This document shows, piece after piece, positions 7,631 to 17,456 of a stretch of 64,000 nt of DNA. The DNA is taken from NCBI GenBank assembly GCA_005239175.1, contig SOPS01000001.1, forward strand, positions 310,001 to 374,000. Direction: 5' to 3'. A program made the position numbers and the translations under genes. The notes beneath the pieces are model-generated. The model was not told the origin of the DNA. It did no database searches and was given only the letters and a program-made list of their open reading frames with translations. Each line of letters starts with the position of its first letter. Within the stretch, counting starts at the first letter, position 1. Source of the stretch: a halophilic archaeon SHRA6 (GTDB lineage Archaea; Halobacteriota; Halobacteria; Halobacteriales; Haloferacaceae).

Positions 7631-9423
7631 CAGCGATTCCTCACGACGAGTTCGTCCTCGTCGTTGTACTGGAAGCCGTGTTCGGTGAACTGTTCTCTGG
7701 CCATCGTGACGTTTAGCTCGCCAGACCCGTCGTCGAAGAACGGAACAGTGGGGTCGCGTCCATCCCACTCGAGCGACGGCGCGAGCCACTCGGTCCCGGC
7801 AAGCGGGCTTGCGATCGGCTCACCGAAGCCGTCGGTCACGTCCTCGACGAGCGCGTCTTTGTCGATCAGCTGTGCGACAGTGCGTCGAAAGTGTGGATTG
7901 CCGAGCGGAGCCCGACGCGTATTGAATCCCAGGTGGTAGAACGCATGTGATTGGCTGGTGATGAGATTCAACGCCGACTCGTCGTTGATTCGCTCGATGA
8001 CGCCTGGACCGAGCGTCGAAAGTGTTGCGTCCGCGTCGCCGATCGAGACAATCTCGATCGTACTGCTGTCTGTGCCCGCCAACTGGATCTCAAGACGATC
8101 AAAGGCGGGGCCGGACGCGTACGGCTCGGGGATTTCTGTGTCGCGGCCGTCAACGAGGAAGTAGTCCTCAAACAGTTCGAAGGCGGCGCGTTCGCCATCA
8201 GTTGCGGATTCGAACTGAAGCGGACCGCTTCCAACGGGCTCAGGATTGTTCCACACAACTGCTTCCGTCGTTTCGCTGTTTACTTCAATCCCGGCGATCG
8301 TCGCAGGCCCGGTCTTCTCCGTCCAGATGTGCTCGGGGAGCAGCGGGACGGTGAGCGCAATTGGCGCGATTTCTCGGCTCACGTCCTCGAAAGAGATCGT
8401 AGCCGTGCTGTCGGATTCGACGACGACCTCAGAGACGAGCGAGGAGCGGCCACGGAATTTTGGTGTCGGAATCGGATCCTCAGCGTTCCCGAGAGAGGTA
8501 TCTGTGAGAAACCGGTAGGTAAACGCGATATCTTCGGCAGTGATCGCGGTCCCGTCGTGCCACGAGAGGTCCGGACGAACCCTGACGATCGCTTCGACCC
8601 CGTCGTCACTTCGTTCCCAGTCAACAGATTCGGCGAGCCATGGAATCAGTTCGTCGCCGTCGCGCCTGGTGAGCGGATCGTAGAGCAATCCAATGATCGC
8701 ACCGTGTCGTCGGAACTCCGCGGCGATCGGGTTCCGGTTGACGGTGATCCGTTGGTCTGTGCTCGACAGCCGGAGGGTGTCGGCTGTGTCCGCAACGCGT
8801 TCGAGTCCTAATAGCCCAAGCGGAGCGGTTGGCCAGACGGGATCCCATCCATCGAATCGGTCGGTCCGAACCGCTGTCAGCTGGTCGATGAGTGCGATCG
8901 GAACGAACGGGCCAGTCCGTGCGACGTGCGCTTGGAGGTCCCGAACGGTCTCTCGGCGCCGACCACCCGTCTGTGTGCGCTGAGACTCAAGCAGATCGTT
9001 GCACTCGAGATTCGTGAACCCGAATGGATTTTGCCAGCCGGGTTCGGTGTCGAACTTCGAGTGCAACAGCGGGTACAGCGCATCGGGGTCAAATTCGAAC
9101 TGTTCGGGAAACTGACCGACGTAGATGTCGAAGTTGTGGTTGATGAGAACCTGTCGGTAGAACTCCTCTGGTTCAAGCGGCGTGAGTTGGGCGGCGACTC
9201 CAACCGATTTCAGCGCCTCAACGAGGCGGTTTGCGGTCGCGAGTCCGAATGGATCTGCATCACCGGGGATTGTTTTGACGTCAAGTGAGAGCTGTTCGGG
9301 GCGATCGCGGCCAGCGATGTTTCGCGCCTGACGGACGCAGCCAGCGCTCGCGAGTGCGCCGAACGCACCACCGGCTGCGAGGAGCGATCGACGAGTCGGC
9401 GTGGAGGACAGTACACTCGGCAT
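7630..9423 (-). CDS. Peptide/solute-binding lipoprotein, ABC family 5 (DppA/OppA-like)
   Basis: A 597-residue secreted binding protein. The N-terminus has a twin-arginine motif (R11-R12 in TRRSLL), a hydrophobic stretch and a lipobox ending at C29 (ASAGC), so it is exported folded by Tat and lipid-anchored. The family 5 solute-binding domain fills the rest (WHDGTAITAEDIAFTYRFL and similar segments), as in oligopeptide- or nickel-binding proteins. No permease or ATPase genes accompany it; the only operon partner is the PAP2 enzyme. It could serve a transporter encoded elsewhere. A TATA box at 9451-9460 lies about 30 nt before the start. Confidence 0.9.
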   Translation of the reverse strand: MPSVLSSTPTRRSLLAAGGAFGALASAGCVRQARNIAGRDRPEQLSLDVKTIPGDADPFGLATANRLVEALKSVGVAAQLTPLEPEEFYRQVLINHNFDIYVGQFPEQFEFDPDALYPLLHSKFDTEPGWQNPFGFTNLECNDLLESQRTQTGGRRRETVRDLQAHVARTGPFVPIALIDQLTAVRTDRFDGWDPVWPTAPLGLLGLERVADTADTLRLSSTDQRITVNRNPIAAEFRRHGAIIGLLYDPLTRRDGDELIPWLAESVDWERSDDGVEAIVRVRPDLSWHDGTAITAEDIAFTYRFLTDTSLGNAEDPIPTPKFRGRSSLVSEVVVESDSTATISFEDVSREIAPIALTVPLLPEHIWTEKTGPATIAGIEVNSETTEAVVWNNPEPVGSGPLQFESATDGERAAFELFEDYFLVDGRDTEIPEPYASGPAFDRLEIQLAGTDSSTIEIVSIGDADATLSTLGPGVIERINDESALNLITSQSHAFYHLGFNTRRAPLGNPHFRRTVAQLIDKDALVEDVTDGFGEPIASPLAGTEWLAPSLEWDGRDPTVPFFDDGSGELNVTMAREQFTEHGFQYNDEDELVVRNR

Positions 9424-9450
9424 TCGTTGTCTCTGTAGAGTATTGGGTAC

Positions 9451-9460
9451 TACATATAAC
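9451..9460 (-). promoter_or_regulatory. TATA box of the peptide-binding lipoprotein operon
   Basis: On the minus strand the sequence reads GTTATATGTA, about 28-37 nt upstream of the ATG at 9423. That spacing gives a leaderless or very short-leader mRNA. Confidence 0.6.
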
Positions 9461-9509
9461 AGTACTGCGATCGGCCGTCAGATGTCGGCGTCACTAAGAA
9501 CGCTGGTGG

Positions 9510-10184
9510 TTAGCGACCTTCGACGAGTCGGCGGAGTTGTTCTGGTGGCACAGCCCCCCGAGCGGCGTATCCGTCGTAGGCGAACGTCGGAACGCCAGTA
9601 ATCCCATGGCGCTGAGCTTCGGTGAATCGCTGTCTGACTTCCTCACGGAGCGTTTCGTCGTCCAGTGCCGATCGAACGTCCTCGGCGTCAACGCCAGCGT
9701 CGGTCGCGAGTTCGACTAACAACTCGGTATCGCCGATGTCGCGGCCCTCCTCCCACAGCGCCGCAAAAATGGCCTCGTCGAAGGCGAGCCATGTCTCGTA
9801 GTCGTCGTGTTCGTGCACGTAATAAGAGGCGATCTGGGCCGGTAGTGAGTCGATGTCGGTTGCGATGTCGAGGTCCATCTCGACGTCATATTTCTCTGCG
9901 AGGCGGCGGACGTTTTCTTTCGCTTGCTCGAAGTACGCGTCGTCTTTGCCGTCGTCGACCGAGTGATCGATCGTTCCGTCCGGACGGCGCTTCTGACTGC
10001 GAAGATCGAACGGATGCCACTCGATCTGGAGTTCGTCTTCGCGTGTCTCCTGATACTGGTCGAGGGATGTCCGACCCAAATAACAGAATGGGCAGACGTA
10101 ATCGGAGTAGACGGTGATCGACGCTGGGCCCGTGTCAGCCGAGCCGTCCGTCGCCGTAGATGAATCGTTTTGATTGTGGCTCAT
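9510..10184 (-). CDS. DsbA-family (FrnE-like) thiol oxidoreductase
   Basis: A 224-residue thioredoxin-fold protein. The start at 10184 (MSHNQN) is chosen over an upstream in-frame ATG because the extra 51 residues do not resemble any domain and overlap the promoter gap to thiD. The active site is C31-P-F-C34 (SDYVCPFCYLGR), and the cis-proline loop is ITGVPTFAYDG. The all-helical insert between them is characteristic of FrnE/2-hydroxychromene isomerase-type DsbA proteins. No signal peptide is seen, so it is cytoplasmic and probably reduces or isomerises disulfides. It is divergent from thiD, about 160 bp apart. Confidence 0.9.
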   Translation of the reverse strand: MSHNQNDSSTATDGSADTGPASITVYSDYVCPFCYLGRTSLDQYQETREDELQIEWHPFDLRSQKRRPDGTIDHSVDDGKDDAYFEQAKENVRRLAEKYDVEMDLDIATDIDSLPAQIASYYVHEHDDYETWLAFDEAIFAALWEEGRDIGDTELLVELATDAGVDAEDVRSALDDETLREEVRQRFTEAQRHGITGVPTFAYDGYAARGAVPPEQLRRLVEGR

Positions 10185-10343
10185 GGTAGTCTGAAGTCGT
10201 TCGACAGGGAAGAACGTACGGTGGTTTTCGTGCCAGCCTGCACAGCCGGTCACGCCCAACCAACTGACGCTATCGAGAGCAGCGACGATCACGTCAACAG
10301 CGCGATCGACATACGTATGATTATCCAGTAGTATCACCTACGT

Positions 10344-11162
10344 ATGATCTCGTACGAACCACGATCGCCGCCGGTCGCGGCGACGATCGCTGGCAGTGAC
10401 AGCGGTGGCGGCGCAGGCATTCAGGCGGATCTGAAGACGATGGCGGCCCACGGCGTCTTCGGCACCTCGATCGTGACCGCAGTGACCGCACAGAATACCG
10501 GTGGAGTCGAAGGGTCGTATCCGCTCGACCCCGAGCAAGTCCGAGCCCAGTACAAGGCTGTTGTCGATGATTTCGATGTGGGCGCGATGAAGACCGGCAT
10601 GCTCGCGACCGCGCCGATCGTCGAGACTGTCACCGACTCAATTCGCTCATTCGAGGGGCCAGTCGTCGTCGATCCGGTGATGATCGCCGCGACGGGCGAT
10701 CGACTGTTGAGCGAGGCCGCCGAAGACGCCTACGGCGAACTCATCGCCGAGTCGACGCTCGTGACCCCGAACGCGGACGAGGCGGCAGCACTGACCGAAA
10801 TGAGCATCGAAACGACGGCGGATGCAGCGGCTGCAGGGCGAGCGCTCGTCGATCGCGGGGCGGATGCAGCGCTCGTGAAGGGCGGTCACATCGACGGCGA
10901 AACTGTCGTCGACACACTGGTGCGTCGCGCACACGCTGAAGTTACAGTCGATCGGTTCAAACACGAGCGCGTCGATACTGACGCAACCCATGGTTCGGGA
11001 TGTACGCTTTCGAGTGCGATCGCGGCGCGGCTGGCGCGGGGAGACGATCTCGGCTCGGCGGTCGAAGCAAGCGTTGCGTTCATGGGCCGTGCGGTCCGCT
11101 ACGGCGTCAACGTCGGTAGCGGCCCCGGAGCGGTGAACCCCCTCGTCGACATTGGAGAGTGA
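10344..11162 (+). CDS. thiD: Hydroxymethylpyrimidine/phosphomethylpyrimidine kinase
   Basis: A 272-residue ribokinase-family enzyme that phosphorylates HMP and then HMP-phosphate for thiamine synthesis. Typical motifs are AGSDSGGGAGIQADLK near residue 17, the MKTGML segment, VVVDPVMIA, TPNADEAA and the anion-hole DATHGSGCT near residue 212. In many archaea ThiD is fused to a ThiN domain; here the protein ends after the kinase domain. It stands alone, convergent with the CPBP protease gene (17 bp apart). Confidence 0.96.
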   Translation: MISYEPRSPPVAATIAGSDSGGGAGIQADLKTMAAHGVFGTSIVTAVTAQNTGGVEGSYPLDPEQVRAQYKAVVDDFDVGAMKTGMLATAPIVETVTDSIRSFEGPVVVDPVMIAATGDRLLSEAAEDAYGELIAESTLVTPNADEAAALTEMSIETTADAAAAGRALVDRGADAALVKGGHIDGETVVDTLVRRAHAEVTVDRFKHERVDTDATHGSGCTLSSAIAARLARGDDLGSAVEASVAFMGRAVRYGVNVGSGPGAVNPLVDIGE

Positions 11163-11179
11163 CGTCAGAAAGAGTGACG

Positions 11180-12025
11180 TCAGATCGAGAACGGATCGGC
11201 CCCGAATCCTTCGTGAACCACGAACTCGAGCGCATTGACGATGTAGTGTGCGACGAAGACCGCCACGAGGCTGTCGGTAACGATGAACAGCCACGCTAAC
11301 GCGAATCCGAGTGTGCCCGTGACCGCGATTCCGGCTTTGCCCTGAACACCGTGGCCAAGTCCGAACGCAACTGAGGAGCCGATCGCCAAAAGCCACGGTG
11401 AGACCCCGAATCCGGTGTGCATTGCCCCGATCAACACACCGCGGAACAACAGCTCTTCGAATCCCGCGATGACCGGAAGCACGACGACGAGGAGAACGAC
11501 CCAGCCGCCGATCGACTCCGGTGCAAGCAGCGTTCGAAGCCGTTCAGACCCAGAAACGCCCCACTCGCGGGCATGGCTCGCGCCCATCTCATTGAGCACG
11601 TAGAGCACGACGCCCGTTGTCGCCCCGAGTGCGAGCGCACTCGGTGAGAGGCTCTCGGGGGCGATGCCGATCGCCGATAGCGGGACTGCCGCGAGCCAGA
11701 TGGCCGCAACGAGCAACCCAGCGAACAGCCCGTGCGTGAACAGCACGTTTGCGAGCAACAACCACGATGGAATGTGCTCAGTCCCAGAGGCGACCGTCTC
11801 CTCCGGTAACGGGGGCTCGGTTGCAGCGGGATCTTCAGAGGACGACTCGAGCGGGGCTGGCTCAGATCGATTATCCGCGATCGAGGTCGACTCAGATCGA
11901 TCGTCCGCGATCGTCGGCGTCAGTTCTTCACTGCGGGTAACCGCTGGGCTCGAAGCACGCGCTAAGCCAAGCAACAAAACCAAAAGAACGAGCGAGACGG
12001 CAGTAAACGCCGTCCACGCTGTCAT
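11180..12025 (-). CDS. CPBP-family intramembrane metalloprotease
   Basis: A 281-residue membrane protein of the CAAX-protease/bacteriocin-processing (Abi) family. The conserved catalytic elements are E190-E191-x-x-x-R195 (FEELLFRG), H225 in FGLGHG and H260 in FVAHYIVNA, which lie in membrane helices and bind zinc. After a first helix (about 5-25) there is a long acidic Ser/Glu-rich linker (about 30-85) that contains a perfect-length 10-residue duplication. Its start is 3 bp after the lonB stop, so it is co-transcribed with the membrane protease LonB, suggesting a shared role in membrane protein quality control. Confidence 0.9.
   Translation of the reverse strand: MTAWTAFTAVSLVLLVLLLGLARASSPAVTRSEELTPTIADDRSESTSIADNRSEPAPLESSSEDPAATEPPLPEETVASGTEHIPSWLLLANVLFTHGLFAGLLVAAIWLAAVPLSAIGIAPESLSPSALALGATTGVVLYVLNEMGASHAREWGVSGSERLRTLLAPESIGGWVVLLVVVLPVIAGFEELLFRGVLIGAMHTGFGVSPWLLAIGSSVAFGLGHGVQGKAGIAVTGTLGFALAWLFIVTDSLVAVFVAHYIVNALEFVVHEGFGADPFSI
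11861..11920. repeat. In-frame 30-bp tandem duplication in the CPBP linker
   Basis: Two 30-bp units (11861-11890 and 11891-11920) share ctcagatcgat and tccgcgatcg. They encode two near-identical 10-residue acidic segments (ADDRSES/ADNRSEP) in the extramembrane linker. Because the unit is a multiple of three, the frame is kept. Confidence 0.75.
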
Positions 12026-12028
12026 CGT

Positions 12029-14239
12029 CTACTGCGGACTCGGACTCTTCGGGCCGGCGACGGCCTGGTTGTCCGCGAGCGCAGAGCCGGTGATGCTTTT
12101 CAGCCGCGAGACGAGCGAGTCCTTGTCGCCCTCGCTTTCGAGCGCGATGTCGAGTACCTCGCTGATATGGCTGACCGGCCGAATGTCGACCATCTCATCG
12201 TACTCGTCTTCGATCATCACGTCCTGTTCGTTCGCCTTCGGGATGATGACCGTATCACAGCCGGCCTTCGCAGCGGCCTCGATCTTGTGAGTCACCCCAC
12301 CGACGGGGAGCACGTCGCCGCGGACCGACAGCGAGCCGGTCATCGCCAGCGATTGGCGCACGCCGACGTTCTCAAGCGCGGAGATGACCGCCGTGGCGAC
12401 GGTGATCGACGCGGAGTCGCCGTCGACACCCTGCTGGCCGGTCTGAACGAACTGGATGTGGACGTCCTTTTCGGCCAGATCCTGATCGGAGAACTTCTTG
12501 ATAATTGCCGAGACGTTCTGGACAGACTCTTCGGCCATCTCTTTGAGTTGGCCAGTGGCAATCACCTGTCCGGGCCCCTGCGATGGCGTGACCTCCGCCA
12601 TCACAGGCAGCATGATGCCCGAATCCTCGCCCATCACGGCCAGCCCGTTGACCCGGCCAACCTCGTAGCCGTCCGAGACCTGCAGTTCGTAGTCCTTGCG
12701 GCGCTCGATGAACTCGTCGGCCAGTTGCTGTTCGATCGACCGCGAGCGCTGTTTTGCCTGCAGCACGTGATCGCGAGTGGTGTATTCCGAACCCTCGCCG
12801 CGAGCGATGTCGCCGGCAACCCGAACCAGCCCACCGAGGTTCCGGAAGTGAAGCGTCAGGTGACCCTTCCGACCAGCCCGGCGCTTGGCTTCGAGGATAA
12901 CCTCCTCGATCGCTTCGGCTTTGAACTCCGGCAGCCGACCGTCGTTTGAGACCTCTTGGGCAACGAACCGCGCGTACTTGCGGCGCATATCGGGGGTGTC
13001 GTCGATCGTGTCGTCCATGTACACCTCGTAGCCGTATCCCTTGATCCGGCTGCGCAGTGCCGGGTGCATGTTCTCCATGGCGTCAAGGTTCCCGGCTGCG
13101 ATCATGATGAAGTCCGTCGGGACCGGTTCGGTCTGGACCATCGCACCCGAGGAGCGCTCGCTCTGGCCGGTGATCGAGAACTCGCCCTCCTGGATGGCAG
13201 TCATGAGGTGCTGCTGGCTGCGGATGTCGAGGGTGTTGATCTCGTCGATAAACAACACACCCTTGTTGGCTTTGTGGATCGCACCGGCCTCGACGCGGTC
13301 GTGGCTCGGCGTCTCCATCCCACCGGACTGGAAGGGGTCGTGGCGGACGTCACCGAGCAGCGCACCCGCGTGCGCGCCGGTCGCGTCGCGGAACGGCGCG
13401 GACTTGGTGTCGGCGTTGTTCACGAGCAGGTTCGGCACCATCGCGTCGCCGCCACGGGAGGCGTAGCGGAACGCGAGGTAGATGATACCCGCCGCGAGGA
13501 TGCCAAGGAGGATCTGCCCGGCGATGATGAGCGCGTAGCCGAGCACCACCGCGATGATGATCCACATGAGGAACGTCCGCATCTGGTTGCGCTTTCTGGC
13601 CTCCTCTTTGTGGGCCTCGACGATCTGTTCGCCCTTGCCCGCAGGCACCGTCCGGACTTTCGGCTTGTTGCCGTCGTCAGGGTTGTGGTAGACGAGAACG
13701 TCCTGCAGTTCCTCTTTGGGGAGCAGTTCGGTCATCGCCTTTGCGAGCATCGACTTCCCGGTTCCGGGCGAGCCGATCATCATCACGTGGCGGCGCTGCT
13801 TTGCGGCCTTGATGATGACGTCGCGTGCGTGTTCCTGGCCAATCACCTGATCGACGAGCCGATCGGGGATGTCGATTCCTTCGGTCGAATCGATCTTGAG
13901 GCCGCCAAGGAGGTCGTCCTCGTCGATCTCGTCGGCAATCTCGGCGTTCACTTCGACGTCGCTGCCGAGGTCTTCGATCGAGGGGAGGTCCTTGTCGGCT
14001 TCGTCTTCGGCTGCACTGTCGGACGCTTGTTCGCTGTCCGCAACAGCACCATTCTCTTGGACCGGTTCGAAGAGTTCGTCGTCGGTATCGGCCTGGTCGG
14101 GCTCGGATGCCGACGGCTCGTGGGACCCGTCCGTGTCGGTGCGCTCAGTGCGGCCCGATGGGTCGTCCGAACCGTCAGCGAGATCCGACGAACGCCCGTC
14201 TTCCGTCGGGCTGTCGTCGTTATCGGTTTGGTTACTCAT
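12029..14239 (-). CDS. lonB: Membrane-anchored ATP-dependent protease LonB
   Basis: A 736-residue archaeal Lon-B protease. After a very acidic, Asp/Ser-rich N-terminus (1-115) comes the AAA+ module with Walker A GSPGTGKS (156-163). It is interrupted by two membrane helices (about 222-258), followed by Walker B VLFIDEIN (328-335). The C-terminal protease domain has the Ser-Lys dyad, S609 (GDSAS) and K652 (VTHK). It degrades unfolded and regulatory proteins at the cytoplasmic face of the membrane; in Haloferax it controls carotenoid levels through phytoene synthase turnover. TATA-like sequence lies about 20-30 nt upstream (near 14259-14266). Confidence 0.97.
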   Translation of the reverse strand: MSNQTDNDDSPTEDGRSSDLADGSDDPSGRTERTDTDGSHEPSASEPDQADTDDELFEPVQENGAVADSEQASDSAAEDEADKDLPSIEDLGSDVEVNAEIADEIDEDDLLGGLKIDSTEGIDIPDRLVDQVIGQEHARDVIIKAAKQRRHVMMIGSPGTGKSMLAKAMTELLPKEELQDVLVYHNPDDGNKPKVRTVPAGKGEQIVEAHKEEARKRNQMRTFLMWIIIAVVLGYALIIAGQILLGILAAGIIYLAFRYASRGGDAMVPNLLVNNADTKSAPFRDATGAHAGALLGDVRHDPFQSGGMETPSHDRVEAGAIHKANKGVLFIDEINTLDIRSQQHLMTAIQEGEFSITGQSERSSGAMVQTEPVPTDFIMIAAGNLDAMENMHPALRSRIKGYGYEVYMDDTIDDTPDMRRKYARFVAQEVSNDGRLPEFKAEAIEEVILEAKRRAGRKGHLTLHFRNLGGLVRVAGDIARGEGSEYTTRDHVLQAKQRSRSIEQQLADEFIERRKDYELQVSDGYEVGRVNGLAVMGEDSGIMLPVMAEVTPSQGPGQVIATGQLKEMAEESVQNVSAIIKKFSDQDLAEKDVHIQFVQTGQQGVDGDSASITVATAVISALENVGVRQSLAMTGSLSVRGDVLPVGGVTHKIEAAAKAGCDTVIIPKANEQDVMIEDEYDEMVDIRPVSHISEVLDIALESEGDKDSLVSRLKSITGSALADNQAVAGPKSPSPQ

Positions 14240-14376
14240 AGAATCTTTTCGCTACCTAAAATAACGTGCTGTCGACTGATATACTTTCTCCCCCTTGCCG
14301 AGTTTGCCGTTTTGGTGTAAAATGCCGTTAGCAGCGCTCTACGTCCGATTAAGCAGGTCAGTCACGACTCGCGGGG

Positions 14377-14386
14377 TTTATAAATA
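14377..14386 (+). promoter_or_regulatory. TATA box for nadM
   Basis: The sequence tttataaata is centred about 25 nt before the nadM ATG, so the transcript should be leaderless. A GC-rich stretch (gcgggg) lies directly upstream. Confidence 0.75.
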
Positions 14387-14405
14387 ATCCGTTTGAATTA
14401 CCCGT

Positions 14406-14921
14406 ATGCGTGGGTTCTACATCGGCCGGTTCCAGCCGTACCACAACGGCCACCATCACATGGTCGAGGAGATCGCCAAACAAGTCGACGAACTCGTGCT
14501 CGGAATCGGCAGCGCGGGCGACTCACACTCCCCGCGGAATCCGTTCACCGCCGGCGAGCGGGTGATGATGCTGACCAAATCAGTTGCGGAGTTTGATATG
14601 ACGACGTACGTCGTCCCGATCGAGGATCTGGAACGAAACTCCGTGTGGGTCAGTCACGTCGAGAGCATGTCGCCGGCGTTCGACGTTGCCTTCTCGAACA
14701 ATCCGCTCGTCGTCCAGCTGTTCAATGAAGCTGGCGTCGAGGTGCGTCAGTCGCCAATGTTTAGGCGAGAAGTGCTCGAGGGCACCGAACTTCGCCAGCG
14801 AATGATCGAGGGAGACGAATGGCGCGACCTCGTTCCCGAGCCGGTAATCGACGTGATTGACGAGATCGACGGCATCGAGCGAATTCAGCGAGTGAGCGAC
14901 ACCGACGCAGACACTGTATGA
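14406..14921 (+). CDS. nadM: Nicotinamide-nucleotide adenylyltransferase (archaeal type)
   Basis: A 171-residue enzyme that joins NMN (or NaMN) to ATP to make NAD. The nucleotidylyltransferase signature GRFQPYHNGH (residues 7-16) gives the HxGH active site at H13-H16. The second signature, EGTELRQRM near residue 125, corresponds to the usual ISxTxxR motif. Length is normal for archaeal NadM. The 3' end overlaps the SAM-hydrolase gene by 4 bases (ATGA), so the two are translationally coupled, linking NAD and SAM/adenosine metabolism. Confidence 0.95.
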   Translation: MRGFYIGRFQPYHNGHHHMVEEIAKQVDELVLGIGSAGDSHSPRNPFTAGERVMMLTKSVAEFDMTTYVVPIEDLERNSVWVSHVESMSPAFDVAFSNNPLVVQLFNEAGVEVRQSPMFRREVLEGTELRQRMIEGDEWRDLVPEPVIDVIDEIDGIERIQRVSDTDADTV

Positions 14922-15688
14922 TCACCATTGCCTCCGATTTTGGCTCGGTGTATCCGGCCGCGATGAAAGGGGTGATTCTACAGGAGACCGACGCGAGGCT
15001 CGTCGATATCGCGCACGATCTCCCACGTCAGGACCCACGGGGAGCGGCGTTTTGGCTTCGATTCGCGCTTGTTGAGTTCCCGCCGGCGGTCCACCTTGCG
15101 GTCGTCGATCCAGGCGTAGGGACCGATCGCCGGCCGATCGTTCTCCGTGCGGGCGAGCACGCGCTCGCCGGTCCTGACAACGGGTCGCTCGTACCAGCCG
15201 CGCGGGCCCTCTCCGAGGGCGCGATCGACGCGTACGAGATCGAGATTCCAGATCCAGCCTCCGCGACATTCCACGGCCGAGATGTGTTCGCGCCCGCGGC
15301 GGCGTGGGTGCACGAGCAGGGTGTCGATGCGATCGAATCGATCGACCAACTCTCGGCGATTGAGAGCTACGTCGATCTCACACTCCCTGACCCCGACATT
15401 TCGGGCACACGGATCGAGGGGGAGATTCTCGTTGTTGACGGATTCGGGAACGCGATCACGAACATTCCGGGATCGGCAATTGAGGGAATCGGTCGCTGTC
15501 TCGTCAACGGCGAAGCGATTCCGGTCGTCGAGACGTTCGAAGCGGTCGATCGCGGTTCAGCGCTCGTCACTGTCGGAAGCCACGGCTACGTCGAGTTGGA
15601 CGTAAACCACGGTCGCGGCGATGAACGCTTCGGGATCGAAGCAGGTGATTCGATCGAGCTGACGCTCGCTGAGGAGAACGAGCGATAA
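14918..15688 (+). CDS. SAM hydroxide adenosyltransferase (SAM hydrolase, DUF62 family)
   Basis: A 256-residue member of the fluorinase/chlorinase-like family that hydrolyses S-adenosylmethionine to adenosine and methionine using hydroxide. Visible signatures are the N-terminal TIASDFGS, AVVDPGVGTDRRPI near residue 65, LAGPDNGSLVPA near 90, and FHGRDVFAPAAAW near 125. The C-terminal beta-barrel domain includes VDGFGNAITNIP. The gene overlaps nadM by ATGA. A use in clearing excess SAM or supplying adenosine is inferred from the family, not shown here. Confidence 0.92.
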   Translation: MITIASDFGSVYPAAMKGVILQETDARLVDIAHDLPRQDPRGAAFWLRFALVEFPPAVHLAVVDPGVGTDRRPIVLRAGEHALAGPDNGSLVPAARALSEGAIDAYEIEIPDPASATFHGRDVFAPAAAWVHEQGVDAIESIDQLSAIESYVDLTLPDPDISGTRIEGEILVVDGFGNAITNIPGSAIEGIGRCLVNGEAIPVVETFEAVDRGSALVTVGSHGYVELDVNHGRGDERFGIEAGDSIELTLAEENER

Positions 15689-15712
15689 AATTGGAGTGGG
15701 CGAGAAGCCGCG

Positions 15713-17278
15713 TTATTCGGCAGCGATCACGTCGTCGATCCGGAGAATCATCGTCGCGGATTCGGTGGCAGACTCGATCGCCTCGCGTTTGACCGCAGCA
15801 GGGTCGAGGATGCCCGCCTCGATCGGGTTGCCGATCTCACCGTGTTGTCCGGTTGCGATAACGCCCGCAATGCCATCGCTGTCGTAGCGGGCACGGAGGT
15901 CGACGAGCGCGTCGATCGGATCCATGCCGGTGTTCTCCGCCAGCGTTCGCGGCAGCGCGTCGACCGCGTCGGCGAACGCCTCGATTGCGAGCTGTTTGCG
16001 GCCTGCGACACCAGCAGAGCTGCTACGGACGTGTTCAGCGATCGCGACCTCGGTCGCGCCCGCGCCGGGAACGACGCCGCCGTCTTCGAGCGAGTCGATG
16101 ACAACGTCGATCGCGTCGTTGAGCGCGCGTTCGAGCTCGTCGACAACGTGTTCGGAGCTGCCCCGGACGAACAGCGTGACGTTCTTTGCGTCGCTGCCGC
16201 CCTCGATGAACGTGAGATCGTCGTCGCCGAACGTCTCGACGGAGATCGAATCTGCTGAACCGAGATCGGACGCTTCGATGTCCTCGAGCGTGCCGAGGCG
16301 CTTCGCGCCGGTCGCGCCTGCAAGCGCTTTTGCGTCTTTGGATTTGACACTCTTGAACGCGAGAATGCCCGCATCTGCAAGGTAGCCGGCAACGCGGTCT
16401 TCGATCTTTTTCGTACAGAACAGCACGTCGACGCCAGCCTCCGAGAGGGCCTTCGCGTAGCCGCGAAGCTCGCCCTCTTCGGCTTCGATCGCCGCGTTGA
16501 GCTGATCGACAGAGGTGATGTTGTACTCGGCGTCAGCCTCGCCGGTCCGGACATCGAGTTTCGAGTCCAGAATGGCGACGGTCGCGTCTTCGACCGATCG
16601 CGGCATGTTGTCGCTGACAGGCTCTTTGTCAATAATAACGCCTTCGACGAGCTCCGTTGCACTCGTCGATGCGCCGGTACGGGTGTGGATGCGGATCTGC
16701 TCGCGTGGGGCGTCCGCGCCGGCGACCTGCTGGACCGCGCTGACGACCTGCTTGGCGAGGACATCGGCGGTCACGTCGCCGGTTCCCTTGCCCGTCATGC
16801 TCGATTCGGCGACCTGTTCGAGGACCTCGTCGTCAAGATCGACATCGAGAACCTGACTGTCGATCGCCTCCTGGGCGATTCGAGCAGCCTCGTAGTAGCC
16901 TTCGACAATGACTGTGGGGTGAATATCTTGTTCGAGGAGATCCTCGGCCTGCGCCAATAGTTCGCCGGCGAGCACGGCAGCGGTCGTGGTGCCGTCGCCG
17001 ACCTCGACCTCCTGAGTCTCTGCGACCTCGACGATCATCTGTGCGGCGGGGTGTTCGATGTCCATCTCGTTGAGGATCGTCGCGCCGTCATTCGTGATGA
17101 CGACGTCCCCAGACGAGTCGACGAGCATCTTGTCCATCCCGCGCGGACCGAGCGTGGTTCGTACCGAGTTCGCGACGGCTCGTCCGGCCCGAATATTCGA
17201 GTCTTGGGCCTCCTGGCCGCGCGTTCGTTGACTACCCTCCGAGAGGATGAACAGTGGTTGCTGCATTCGTGATGCCAT
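15713..17278 (-). CDS. Thermosome subunit (group II chaperonin, Cct3-like)
   Basis: A 521-residue archaeal chaperonin subunit that folds proteins in an ATP-driven double ring. N-terminal [32 protein letters not shown] and the phosphate-binding GDGTTTAA (residues 92-99) are all present, and the apical and ATPase segments follow in normal order. The chain ends directly after [10 protein letters not shown], so it lacks the Gly/Met-rich acidic tail found on many haloarchaeal Cct subunits; this short form resembles Haloferax Cct3. A second ATG four codons in is also possible. A strong TATA box lies at 17315-17322. Confidence 0.96.
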   Translation of the reverse strand: MASRMQQPLFILSEGSQRTRGQEAQDSNIRAGRAVANSVRTTLGPRGMDKMLVDSSGDVVITNDGATILNEMDIEHPAAQMIVEVAETQEVEVGDGTTTAAVLAGELLAQAEDLLEQDIHPTVIVEGYYEAARIAQEAIDSQVLDVDLDDEVLEQVAESSMTGKGTGDVTADVLAKQVVSAVQQVAGADAPREQIRIHTRTGASTSATELVEGVIIDKEPVSDNMPRSVEDATVAILDSKLDVRTGEADAEYNITSVDQLNAAIEAEEGELRGYAKALSEAGVDVLFCTKKIEDRVAGYLADAGILAFKSVKSKDAKALAGATGAKRLGTLEDIEASDLGSADSISVETFGDDDLTFIEGGSDAKNVTLFVRGSSEHVVDELERALNDAIDVVIDSLEDGGVVPGAGATEVAIAEHVRSSSAGVAGRKQLAIEAFADAVDALPRTLAENTGMDPIDALVDLRARYDSDGIAGVIATGQHGEIGNPIEAGILDPAAVKREAIESATESATMILRIDDVIAAE

Positions 17279-17314
17279 GATGAGTAACCTCGTTAGGGAG
17301 ATGGTTTGCGGTTC

Positions 17315-17322
17315 TATATAAA
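17315..17322 (-). promoter_or_regulatory. TATA box of the thermosome gene
   Basis: On the minus strand the sequence TTTATATAG lies about 37 nt before the ATG, giving a leader of roughly 10 nt. This is a close match to the haloarchaeal TATA consensus. Confidence 0.75.
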
Positions 17323-17456
17323 CATTTCTAATTCTGGGTGCAGAAATCGCCAGACTCCGGCACGATACGGTGTATCACACACCAGCGCAATGAGGTACCG
17401 ATTGGGCCGATACCAAGCCGTGAAACCCATGTATCCCGCCTGTATGGGTACACACG

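Noticed and set aside
12956-14320. Long plus-strand ORF of 454 codons
   Set aside because: It is the antisense shadow of lonB, which has all catalytic motifs on the other strand.
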